From assembly GCA_013396635.1 (NCBI GenBank), contig WBMW01003926.1, forward strand, positions 77,356 through 141,355: a stretch of DNA of 64,000 bases, in the 5' to 3' direction. The translations under genes were made by a program, and so were the position numbers. The stretch is from Penelope pileata (taxonomy: Eukaryota; Chordata; Aves; Galliformes; Cracidae). This document shows positions 23,512 through 36,200 of the stretch, piece after piece. The notes beneath the pieces were generated by a model. It saw only the letters and a list, made by a program, of their open reading frames with translations. It was not told the origin of the DNA and searched no databases. How positions within the stretch are numbered: position 1 is the stretch's first letter; every line of letters starts with the position of its first letter.

Positions 23512-23895
23512 GGGGGAAGAGGCGCCGAGCGAGGCTGAGGAACCCCCGCGCTGCCCCCGCCGCCCCCTCGGCTGGTGCGGCCCCTCGGCGGGCCGGCGGC
23601 GCGCCGCTGTTTACCTCAGCGCGGGCGCTGATTGGCCGTTGGGGCGGCGTGCGCCGCAGGGGCGGGCGGTTCAAACGGCGGCGGCGCGCGGGGCGGGCGT
23701 TGGGCGCGGCCTTAACGGCTGCTGTGAGGGGAGCCCCTTCCCCTGGCAGCCCTCTCCGCCCCTCACAGCGCGCGCGTTCGGGAGGGGCGCGGGGCCTGTT
23801 CCCTCCCACACTCGTGTGCTCAGGGAGTGCTCTGGGATAAACATTTTCCCCCTTTCTTTATGGGGTGTCAGTGATAATTGGCGGATGCGTTTTTT
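23512..23895. promoter_or_regulatory. CpG-rich sub-contig with CCAAT and TTTGAA motifs
   Basis: Very GC-rich, with ATTGG at 23631-23635 (inverted CCAAT) and TTCAAA at 23671-23676 (TTTGAA on minus, a CHR-like cell-cycle motif) amid GGCGGG elements. It ends in poly(T) at the 61-base gap (23896-23956). It may be a promoter for KLHDC1 or POLE2, or, if contigs are mis-ordered, part of KLHDC1 intron 1. Confidence 0.35.
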
Positions 23896-23956
23896 NNNNN
23901 NNNNNNNNNNNNNNNNNNNNNNNNNNNNNNNNNNNNNNNNNNNNNNNNNNNNNNNN
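23896..23956. other. Assembly gap (61 N)
   Basis: A run of 61 unresolved bases in CpG-rich DNA upstream of KLHDC1. Single-base N gaps at 20147, 23446 and 24339 belong to the same poorly assembled area. Confidence 1.
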
Positions 23957-24108
23957 CCCCGCGCCGCCCCACACTTTGGACCCTCCTCGCTTCCCGTCCG
24001 CCTGAGGGGAGCGCCCGGCGCCGAGCCGCAGCCTCTCCCGGAGGAGGCGGTGGCGGGACGCGAGCGCTGAGGCAGGCGGGCTGCTTCCTCCTCCTCCTCC
24101 TCGCTAAG

Positions 24109-24210
24109 ATGGCGGCAGACTCCGCGGAGCAGTTCTGCGTGGCCGAGGAGCGGAGCGGCCACTGCGCCGTGGTGGACGGGAACTTTCTCTATGTGTGGGG
24201 AGGATACGTG
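24109..24210 (+). CDS. KLHDC1: KLHDC1 exon 1 (residues 1-34)
   Basis: ATG at 24109 in a strong context (GCTAAGATGG, itself within a YY1-type AAGATGGCGGC motif). Reads MAADSAEQFCVAEERSGHCA, then VVDGNFLYVWGGYV, the first kelch blade strand; donor GTG|GTAAGG. Confidence 0.95.
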
Positions 24211-27200
24211 GTAAGGCGGGAGGAGGCGGCCAGAGGGCGAGCGGGGACGGGGGAGGGAAGCGGGGCGGGGGACGAGAAGCCGCGCGGCAGGGCGAGAAGC
24301 CGCCTCACGGGGAGAACGGGGCCGAGGGGCCCTGGGGANGCGCTCTTGCGTTTTTTCCTTGTTAGTAGTTTGTTAACCACAGCGTGTTTTCTTTAACGAG
24401 CAAAACCTGCCCCGTGTTCAAGCAGAGTTCCGGCTGGGGAGCCCTGGCAGGCAATTTTAAAATGGGTGTACCTTTTAAAATGCATAAAATGTATGTCATG
24501 AGCGTGCAGCAGTGTGCTCCTGGGGCTCTCCGGTCCTGTGGAGCATTCTGTGAGCTGTCCCCACAGGTTTTCTTCCCTCTGGGGCCTTTGGCAGGCGATG
24601 TTCCTCGTGACTGTAAGTCACAGGAAGATCTAATGCACTTTTCTGGCCTCAGAGTCAATCACTCCATAGCTATGCGATGCCTAACCCACTGGAAATACTC
24701 AGTGTTTGGTGCTTTGGTCCTTGCAGACACAGTGGATTGAGGTGACTGGTGCAGTGTTTTCAGTGGTGTTCTAACGAAGGATCCTAATGAAGGCACAGAC
24801 ACAACAGAGTGCATTGAGTTCAGCAGATAAAGCTACTAAACGTGTTCACAAAACATATTTACTTGTGAAGAGTGTTGCGAAATGGATCGGTGACTGTTTA
24901 AGCAGCCCTTTACAAAACAAATGGCTCTGTTTTTATGTTTTTATATGCTGGTGGTGGGCTGCTGCCCAGCGCCTTATTCCTGGCATCAGCGTATTTACTC
25001 AGAGCTGGTTCTCCAGCCAGGACTTGGCCTCTGTTGGACCTAGATTAAATGTGGTAAATGTGCACTTTAAAGCTGTGTGCAGTGGCAGAGAGGGAGACCT
25101 GGCAAGCTCAGCTGCACCAAAGGCAGTGCTTGCTTCCCTGCTTGACACCTCTCAAATCGAGGAGGTAATAACAAAGGCAAGTAATCTACATCAGCAGTTA
25201 ATAATTAAGCTTCCATTTTGTGTATAACTTCCTTCCCTCACGCTCGTTTCATTTTTACCTACGCTCTTTATTCCTTCGTGTGCCACCTCTGGCTGCCTGT
25301 TCTCTCACCGTGTTTCGTTTCTTCTAAGGCTGAGAAAAGAATGGCATAATTGTTGCCCAGCCAGCGTTCTGCCATTGCATTCTTTCAGACTTCCTTTTCC
25401 TGGGTGTTATCCTCCCTCATCAGGACTTCTCAAATTATTTCTCTTTCTTATATGGCTTCTGTTCCGCAGAGGGATTAGGCTTCTCCTTGATGTTATGACA
25501 TATGTTAAACTCTTCTGTATTTGACGTTTTGTTAAGCTCCTTCCCTCAGCTGCTGTCACTAACTGTTCTTTTTGTGCTTTTTAGTTCTACTCTCTGTGTT
25601 TTGCTCTGCCTGGAATTGCCTCAGTGACTTAAGGAAAAACCCAGCACAGCGTTTTTAATAGCTTCAAAAAGGAAAAACATCTTTTTTTGAACATCTAGTA
25701 TGAGATGTAAAATATTAGCATTAGCGAGCTGCCAGCTTAGAAAGGACAAGCAAGAGAGCAAGAAAGCTGGAGTATGACTTATGTTCTGATAGATCCTGTC
25801 CTTAAGAGTATTCCCTGTTGCTAAGTAACATGATTTGGTATTCACTTTAAAATGTATGGTGTATAATACATCAGTGATTAAACATCTGCAATTTTTTTTT
25901 CCCCCGTTTTAGTCGATTGAAGAAAATGAAGTGTATCTGCCTAATGATGAGCTCTGGATCTATGAAATGGATAGTGGGTTATGGTAAGTTGAATTATTTA
26001 TGTTTAATTAACATATGAAGTTGATATTTGCATAGGTTACAATTAGCTGCCATGAAAAGCCTTCCTTCAGTTACATGAGTTATTGGTCAAGTTCCTTGGA
26101 GTTTATGTAGCAGATGTTTAATGTGAAGAACAGATGTATGTACTTCCAAATTACTCTAGGAAACACACTAATTGCTTAAGTATAATTTTTTTCTGTTGTT
26201 TTGTTTTTTTTCTTCCTGAAAGGAAGTTTGAAATGGCCACTTCAGTCTCTGTTGTTAGAACAGGGGCAGTGATTTAACATGAACTTCCATGTTAAAGGAA
26301 TACTTAAACACTAAATATTTGGGTTGTTGATCTATTTACAGTTATATATATTTGCAATATTACTTATAGCTGTGTTATGAATGTTTGTAAAAGTAATTGT
26401 TTGTAAAATTGTTTGTAAAAGGAGTTTGTAAAAGTAATTCTTAATCATGCACATCACTAGCAATTTAATCTTTACATTTTATATTTATTGTGTTTAGATA
26501 TTGTATGTGGAGAGAGATAATGCTTCTGTTTAAAGTTTTCCAACGGATTCTATTATAATCATTGTGTTCAGTCTGTTAAGTAGTATTCATTTGGGTTCAT
26601 GTGTGTTTTCTGCCAGCTGCTTTTATAGCCTCCCAACTGTTCGTGTGTTTCTTGCATACCCATATTAAAAGCAACAATTTGAAACTGAGGAAAAAGGGGA
26701 TAGGGACTCTACCAGGGAGGTGTTTTACAGAATGTGTGAAATTCCATGCCTGTTTGGTCAAGTCACCGACTTCAGAAACAGCATTTTGCCTATGCTTAGC
26801 TGCACAGTTCTACCAGACTTTATTAGCATTTTTTTTGAAGATTGTATCCTCCCTGTGACTGTTTTGATGTCTGTGCCTTTTGGTGAAGGGGCTGGCTAAA
26901 GCAACCTCATGCCCTCTGGTTCTTCACCCCCTCACGTCCCCGTATCAGTTGTACTGCTGCAGCTGGTTATATGGTCACATAGGAAATTGGATCAGGAAAG
27001 TGATCTGAGTTAAATATAACCTTTCTTCTTTGCAGAGTTATTTTTAACATGGATCAGTTCTTGAGCTCATTCACTTAGAGCACGCTTACAGCTGAGTGCA
27101 CAGCATGACCCAGGAACAAGCAGGAGTGAGAGAGTAGGAGCAGAGAAGGGGAAGATGGCTTTGCCTGTGGCAGTGCTGATGCCAGAACAAAGATATTTGG

Positions 27201-30200
27201 AAGAAATGCCCCAAACTGCTGCTAGCTAGCACAGTGTTCAGTGAGGTTCCACATGCATCGTTCACCTCTGGTGATTAAGGACCTAAAGGGCTTTTCCTTT
27301 CCAAGGCTGCTTCCACTCCTTTTAGGTTAGGATAACATCAGAACTCAAAGTTGCAAGGATTCTTTTCTTCTATGTGATCACCAGTGACAGAAGCTGAAGG
27401 CATCTGGTCTAAGTGCAGATGCATCAAAGAAGGGAGTGAATGGAACTGACACTGGGTCAGTGAATCTGGTGATACTAGACCTAACAGAGAGAGGGAAAAC
27501 TGGAACCAGGTCTACAAAGCAGGAGACTATGACTGAGGAGGGAGACTAGTAAGGAGAAGGCTGGGGACTGCTGGGGGTGGCAAAAGAACACAGCACCCAT
27601 TCATGAAATTGGCATTAATGAAGCTTTTTTCCTGTGCTACACACAGTGCAAAATGCAGTTTTAAAAGTGACACGTTGAGGTATGAGCTTGTACCAAAATT
27701 AGTGAGAACTGCTGACCTTTATTTCCAATTCTGCCTCAGCTTTCCATTTCTGCTATAAACAACAGGAGTTTTTGGAGTTATTGTTAATAGTCCTTCCGAT
27801 GTTTTAATAACTATTTTTTTTCAGCCCTAATAATGCTCTTTTAATATCTGAAGCTTCATAAATGTATGCACAATGTTCATGCAGAAGTTCTCTTACACCA
27901 TGGGAGCCTGACTTCATCTGTCAGCTGTAGTTTCTAGTTCTAATTATGGCTGAAACATTGCAACTGTATTTTAAGCTTTCAGTACAAAAATCATTAATAC
28001 CTCTATTTTGGGTTTGTTAATTTTCACGTTTGGAAACAGCACTGTGAGATTAACATGTGTGCTAAATTGCAGGACAATGCACCTCATGGAAGGAGAGTTA
28101 CCTACCTCCATGTCAGGAAGCTGTGGAGCAAGCATTAATGGGAAGCTGTACATTTTTGGTGGCTTTGATGATAAAGGATACAGTAATCGGGTATTGTATT
28201 GTGTTCTTTTCTTCATGACATACTTTGTTTGAATGAAAAGCAATGCTGACCTTGCTGTTTTATCTGAAATAAGGAGAAATTGAAGGAAAACCTTCACTTT
28301 TGTAGAAAAAGTGTACTTTTAAACTGACAAAAAACCCTTTAATTTCCATTGTAATGTTCAACTCCATTTATTTTTGTTGAATCATAGCTTCAAAATGAGA
28401 CTCAGTATGTGCAGCTTTTTGTTTTCATTTCTAAGAATTGCTAGTGCTTTCCTAATGACTTTTTTTTTTAAAAATACATTGGCAGCCACAGTTGAAATTG
28501 ATCTTGTATATCACTTTGATGGTGATTACATTTCTTACATAATGGAGCAATAGATAAAGTTAAAATATAACTACTGGTTTTCATAGTAACCAAAGACTGA
28601 AGCAGCCACGCTCTCATTCAGCATAAAGGAAGTCAGAGTTAATCCAGAATAGAAAATAACTGAAGTGAAGCCTGCAATCACATCTCCCCTTAGCACTCTC
28701 TCCTCAAACATTGCTGATTTTTGTGTGGGTATTCTATTTAGGTTAGGCAGAGCTGTTGCAGGCTTTTTACGTGGCTTCAGTTGACCAGGAGGAGCAGGTA
28801 TTCCTGTAGCGGTCTGACAGAGAAGGCAGGGAAACTGCCTGCTCATTCTCATGCTTTCACTGTGTTTTTGTGGTGAGTGAGGCCCTTCCCACGTGTTGCT
28901 ATGTATTGGAAACATCAGTCAGGGTTGTTTTTTGTTTTTTTAAGAAGTAGATTTTGAGGGGTTGTGTGTTGTTCCTTTTGTTACTGATTTGTGCCAGATT
29001 CTTCAACATCATTTATACTAAAGATGTAATATTTTTTTTCTTTCAAGCTGTATTATGTTAATTTGCGAACGAAAAATGGAACCTATAGGTGGAAAAAAAT
29101 CACAAATTTTAAAGGTCAACCTCCTACACCACGTGACAAGCTTTCCTGCTGGGTGTATAAGGACAGGTAACACATTAAGAATATTTAATGTGTGTTGATT
29201 GCAGACAGGAAGTGCTGTAAAGTGAAGAGAATGCAGATTGGTGATTCATGAAACCCTAGATCTTAGCTTGAATTGCTGTGGGATTCTTTGTCACTCCTAA
29301 TTTTGTAGCAGTTTCCTCACATGTAAGCTGAATAAATGGTAAGTGTGAACCTGCTGTAGGAGAGGGTTAGGAAATGCAGGGCAAGTTTCCAGATTGCTTT
29401 GAGGCTTTAGGTAAAAATCATTATGCTTATATTACTTATTCTTTTCATTTGAACACGTTAAAAGAAATCAGTACCAAAATGGAATTAAAGTTTTGTTGCA
29501 TTATGTAACTATTGAATTATTTCCTGCAGTAAAATATATTTAGTGTATTTTCAAGGATTTTTAACAGCATACAAATACTAACAGTTGCAAGGACAGCTCA
29601 GTGTCTTTGCGTTGTCAGAATGAAGTCAGCCTGGATATGTGTTGTACAATTATTGAGCATACTTAGAAAAAGATGATTAGCTAAAAATATTTTACATCAA
29701 ATTTTATAGTTATTATGGAAAGTTACTAGATATTGTGGCATATCAGTTCCCAAGTAAGTGACATGTCAGAAATTTGTTAGAAAATTATTGTAAATGAGTA
29801 AGGGTATGATCTATAATGAACACTATAAAATGTAAATGATTGATCTGTTTCTGGACTCTACATCTGAAGAGGTTCTGCATAGTCTATATTGTGTCTCAGT
29901 ACTGTATCTTGGTTTTGTAATTCTAATTTAACTGCAGGATAAACAAAATTATATATATTTGAAGAATTTTTCATTAGCTGTTAATGCAAAATTATTCAAA
30001 ATTAAATGATACTCTGAATAGATAAACTTAATTGTAATGAGATCGCTTGTTGTAGGTGGCAGAGTGTGAGCACTGTAACCTTTTTGTTTTACAAAAGTGT
30101 TAGGGGAAGAACTAAGCACATTTGTGAAAATACATCTTGAAATTTCACAAAATGTGAATTTGCAGCTCAGGATGCCTTTGTGCATTGCCCAGGGCTTTCA

Positions 30201-33200
30201 GTAACTCTCTTTCCCTAGGAATGTCAGTCTGGAATGCCCTTCACCATGCCATCATTTCCTAAATTGCCTTCTCCCAAGATCGCTAATGGCTATACCAAAT
30301 ATCCTCAAATGCTGAAGTCAAACAAAGCTTTAGGAGCCCTTATTTATGGATTGCCATTTCATGGGTGGAACAGTAGGCTGGGAGGTGTGTCGTGATACTT
30401 GCAAAGCAGTATGTCCAGTAGCATTTAGTTGAAAGAATCTTTTCATAAGCTGGAGAAAGACTTAGTGAGCCGCAGGCGGCCTGTGAGCTGAACCTTGGGA
30501 ACGTTTGTTGAAAAAAGAGGTATGCAGGAGGCTGATGAGTATTGCAGAAGCGTAGGAATTTCAGTGGAAAAGGGTAAGAGTTCTAGAAGAAGCATAGAGA
30601 CGTGCCCTGGTGGCCAGGAAGGCCAATGGGATCCTGGGGTGCATTACAAAGAGCATGGCCAGCAGGTCAAGGGAGGTGATCCTTCCTCTCTGCTCTGCCC
30701 TGGTCAGGCCTCACCTGGAGTGTTGTGTCCCATTCTGGGCTCCCCAGTACAAAAAAGACAGGGATCTGCTGGAAAGAGTCCAGGGGAGGGCCACAAAGAT
30801 GATAAAAGGGCCTGGAGCATCTCCCCGATGAGGAGAGGCTGAGAGACCTGGGTCTGTTCAGCCTGGAGAAGAGAAGGCTGAGAGGGGATCTGATCAATGT
30901 CTGTAAATATCTGAAGTGCAGGAGGCAAAGGGACGAGGCCAGCCTCTTTTTGGTGGTCTGTGGGGACGGGACAAGGGGCAATGGCCACCAGCTGGAGCAC
31001 AGGAAGTTCCGCACCAACATGTGTAAGAACTCCTTCCCTGTGCGGGTGACGGAGCCCTGGCACAGGCTGCCCAGGGAGGGGTGCAGTCTCCTTGGATCCT
31101 GGAGATGTTCCCGACCCGTCTGGACGCCCACCTGTGTGACTGCTGTAGGGAGCTGCCTGGGCAGGGGGGTTGAACCGATGATCTCTGGGGGTCCCTTCCA
31201 ACCCCTACAGTTCTGTGATTCTGTGATGTCACTGCCTTGCGTGCAGTGTGTCATTTTGGTTTGTGTCTGAAAACATGACTGTGATGAACTCATGGATGGA
31301 GCACAGAATAGGGCCTCTGAGGCATCTTGAACCTCCCTCCTTGCTGGATTTCTGTCAGGCACACTGAGGACCTTCACAGTGGCAAGGTTTTCTGTGTAAT
31401 TAGATGCAACATTACATACTTTTAATTTCTTTGTATTATTAATAGTTCAGTAGGTAAACCAATGTTTGAAGGGGATTATTACAGCTTACTCATCTGAATG
31501 CTATTTAAAAATCAGCTAACAGCTTGTTTTTTCTGTTGGTGCTTTAGGCTAATATATTTTGGTGGCTATGGCTGTAGGAAGCATAACGAGCTGAGTGATT
31601 GCTTTGATGTCCACGATGCATTTTGGGTAAGAGACTTGCTACAATTCAGGATGGTTTCTCCTTTCTGATTGTCCAATCATGATCTTTTATTCTGTGCTCA
31701 GTACATGTGAAGATCTGCTTGATTTTCTTTTATGTGTAGAATCAGCACAAATGCAAATGTGAGTCTCATTTGGAATCTCAGGTGTTGCATGTTGGGGTGG
31801 AGCTGAGTGTGCCCTCTATTTGCAGTACTCAGTGCTAAGCTTGGAGTACAATGAAACAAAATGCTGTGCAAGTAAAAACAAAGGCAATATTTTAAGTCTG
31901 AAGACATATTCTAATGTCTTTAATGAACTCCCAGAAAATTTTAGAATTTATTTCCTTGAAGTAACAGCAGGGAATTTATAGCTTCACAAGTCTAACAGAC
32001 AAACACTCTCAGTTATTTCTCTTAATTTGTTTACAAAAGTAAATGCCATATGCTTTAAGGTGCCTGGATTAGCTACTTTCCTCTAATGAGTTCTCACAGT
32101 CAGTAGAAGGAAGGAGACTGATGAGAGTGTTTATTTTATTAATAGATATACAAGGGGGGTACAGACCTTTACTTCAAATGTTACATACTGGCTTACAAGA
32201 AATGTATTGCTTTGTACAATCTACATATTTATATGTAAGTATTTAATTCTTAGTGTGTTGTGGTGTGTTGTAGAATTTGCCTACTGCATGGCTGATTTTG
32301 GAACCCAAAGCCCATTTTCCAAAGAGCCATCATCCCTAACACTCCTGAATGCTATTGACTTTCAACTAGACCAGAGTTTCTCTATCACATTTAAAACATT
32401 AGCATATGTTTCTTTTAATAAAATCCTGTATTTTAGCTTGGTTTCTGTTTTGATAGATCACTTTAGATGTTTAGACTTTAACAAGCACAAATACTTTAAG
32501 ATAAAATAATATTTTTAATTTTTTAACTTCTCTTTTAGGAAGGACAGATATTCTGGGGATGGCATAATGATGTTCATGTTTTTGATACAAACACACAAAC
32601 TTGGTCTCAACCAGCAATCAGAGTGAGTGTTTTTAAGTCTTGCTTTTTGAGATTATTGTGTTCTTACTGCATTTTGAATAGTTACTGAGCTCTAGAAATG
32701 GATGTTGGGAGAAGTAATTTGAATACGCTTAGTGTTGCACAGCCTCATAACATGAAGCAGGAGGACACTCCATGGATCTGAAACGTGGAGAATTCAAGAT
32801 TGATGTCATGACTTTTTCCCTACAGGATGTTGTTGGACTGGTGTTCTTTTTCTATAATGTTCCAAGGCAAAAAATATTGTAAGCTTCTGAGAGGTATTTG
32901 AAAAATGTGTAGTCTAGAAGATGATTCTGTATCTAGGAAATAAAGCTTTGTATTCAGGCTTTGAAACAAATTACGAAATTACTGCCAGCACTCCATTACT
33001 GGGAAGACAAGGCACTGGAATGCTCCCAAAAACCATTTAGTGTGAACACCGGAGTGGTGCTGAGGATCAGTCAGGGTGTGGAGTTGTTTCAGTGGCTCCT
33101 CACAAAGCACACGTGGCTCCTGCTGAATGGATCCTGCTGGCTGTTGGGGTGTCCTTGGGGGCCTTGCTTTGGGTCTGGAAATGTTTCTTACCTGGAGCAC

Positions 33201-36200
33201 GGCCATTAACCATGCACCTCACCTAGCAAAGGCCTTCTGGAACAAAATGAAGGTCTTTGGGCAGCGTGTGGTGGAAACGTGGATGGATTTAATGGTGCCA
33301 AGCTGAAGTTAATGGAGGCCATTCATCTGTTTGGCTATGAAGCTGTTTGGTTGACTGCAGCAATGTACAATTAATCTGCAACACGGATGAACTATCCCAG
33401 ATAACTGAGAGTTGACTGTACCAGAGGTTACAGTCTGACTTGGGGATTTCTTCCTCTTTTCCTCCCTCCCTCCTTTTTCATAAAGCTGATGGGCCAGTGT
33501 GAATATATATATAGGGCTGAAAGAACAGCTGTCTTGCAATCTGGGCTCTCTTGGTTCACCATTCAGCTCTCACAGACTTAAAAAAGGCAAAGAGAGAGAC
33601 AGAAAACCTTCCTATATTGTTAGTTTAGGCCTTCAGTCTTTGTGAAATAAAGATGTGTGTTTAGTGTGAAGGGGCTGTTTGCTCATCATTTGAGTGCTGT
33701 GCATATGCAGGTGCTGTATTCTCTCAGGGGCTAATATTGAAAAAGCTTTTAAACAAATATCTCTTAATCATGCAATCTTGTTAGAATAAACAGACCAGAT
33801 ACTCTTCAGCAAATACATTATTTAATAGTCTTCCAAAGGAGCATATATACTCCGGTTTCTCAGTAAAATAACAGCACACATTTATATTTACTGATATTAA
33901 ATGTAACAGTATAGAGATTCATAAAATCCTGGTGAGTGTGCAGAAGAACTCAGTAGAGGTATAGTGCAATGAGGTCTGACACCATTTTGTGTTATTTATA
34001 GGATGTTCTAAAATTTCTGCTAAAATAAACGCAAAAAATGGAATTACCATCGAAAAAGAAAAGCTGCCTTTATTTCTGGCTTACACAGGGAAGATATTTT
34101 AGCATGTGTCTCTTAGGTGTTCCATAAAAATTTAGAGTCTGATTTCCAGAGATTTATAGTACCAGTTTGCACTTTGGAAAAAATAAAGCTGCACAGGATG
34201 TGTTAACAATAACTGATGAGTTCTTTAAATTGTATGCTTAGGAATTAAAGATAGATCCATTGAATTTTACTTGAATAAAGCATTGATAAATTAGACCAAG
34301 AGGGAATACACTAAACCTTAGCAACTGAGGGAACTCAATTCAAGCTGTCCTTACTTTGATGTTCTGAAATGTCACATATTGGTCCTTTCAGGGTGGAGAT
34401 CCACCTCAGCCTCGAGCAGCTCACACATGTGCTGTGCTGGGAAATAAAGGATACATCTTCGGAGGACGAGTACTGGTTAGTGTTTAACTAAAACATTTTA
34501 TTGGTGGTAATGTTATTTTACTTTTATTTTTTGTTGGAGTTTTTTGTTCATTTTTAAGCTTTGTCTTTTACACAAATTATTATTGCAGTAGAAGGAAGTC
34601 CAAAGTGTTTTTGGCCCAACCAGTGTGTTTAGGAGTGATGAGTCCAGGATGCTTTCTTTCATTCACCTGTTCCTTACAAAAAGAAGAGTCTGTCTTTCTG
34701 TCTATAGTATTAATGAAGTAGGAATTGTCCCACAAAAGGAAAAAAAAAGGATTGTGTGGTAAATGTAAATGTTCATAAATAATCAAAAATGGTTGACCTG
34801 TGTGTAACACCTGTAGGAGATGCTTCTCTGGGAGTAGAGAAAATAAGCCTGATGGCAGATCAGACTTTAACGAGCAGTGAGATGCTGGCATTCTGTGCTT
34901 GGTCCAGCTTTACAGGTGGATCCATCACTTCATGAAATGCTAGCAAGTAGTAAATACAACTAGGTTTTTAGCTTGTGGTTTTTTTTCCTAAAGAAAGGGG
35001 AATGTGTAAGAATAGTAATTTCTTTCTTCTGGGAAAGTGAGGTTTAGAATATAGTTTGATTATCTCTAGCTCAATACAGTATTCAGTATTTACAATTGCA
35101 AGAAGTGCTTCTGAAAGGTAGGAAATGCCAGATTTCCTTCTGCTTGATAATTTAAACTATTTTTTTTTTGCATATAAGTGTCGAAATACGGTCATCTAGA
35201 AGAGCAGCATATGATTATAACGCCTGGACACTAAGCTGATGTCTCCATATGTTCAAGCTGGCACAGGAAGCTGCAGTATGTTATCTGATAGCACAGGCTA
35301 CTGCAGCCAGCAGTCATTTCAGTCCTGTTCAGCTTCTCCTCTGCTCTCTGAATGCCAGTTCTGCAGTCTCAGTCTTTACCTTCAGCATGCTCTGTGTCCT
35401 TTATAAAGAATATGTGAAGCATACCATAGAGATTGCTGTTGACAGCTCTTTTCTGTGCATCCACTCTATACTCTTGACCATGAGAGTAAGGCTAGTGTGT
35501 ACTTCCTTAATAGATGATCTGAGACTGTACCATTTAGTACACTGTTGGAGGATCTTAAATCTGCTGCTGTTTGGGTAATCATCAAAGGCAACGTAAGAGC
35601 TGCATAGGATGTGCTCAGTGCATATTTAAAGCAAGGCTAGGCTCTTGCTGTATAATCTTAACTCACATTTCTTTCTTTCTCTTTTTAACTCAAAAAAAAA
35701 AGTCACAAGTGTCATCCTATGGTTGTCTGTACCTAACAAACTAAAAGCTACCACTGCAAAGTTAGGAGATACTAAAATCTCTCAACGAAACATTTCATGA
35801 TTCTAACACTGGTTAGAGGAGATTTCCTCCTTGTAGTTCTTCTCTGCATTAAATAAATGTAAGTATTTAGGCCTCAGGCAGCAGTCCAATACAAAAAACA
35901 TATACCTGAAAACAGGGATGGTGGTAGGTAGTCTTAACTAATACAGCCTCCACCTAGCATCTGTCAATTATTTTTGCCTGAATAATTTTGTTATGGGCTG
36001 GAAAACATACCAGATCTTTTTAGAACCATTGCAAAAGCATAGGTAAGATAATATTTTTGTATGTCTCTGCATGAGCTGGAATTTATGAGAAATGTGAGGA
36101 ACAGATTCTGTAAGGCAAGTAAAAAAACCTCCTAATTTCAGTTACTGTGTACTCTTCCATATTTAAAAAAAATTGTTACGATTTTAGCCTTTTTTTACCC

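Noticed and set aside
23249..24070. 273-codon frame across the 61-base gap
   Set aside because: It is open partly because Ns are read as X, and it starts in a CR1 end.
30667..31377. Minus-strand frames of 165-236 codons
   Set aside because: They are the antisense of the CR1 insertion at 30605-31228.
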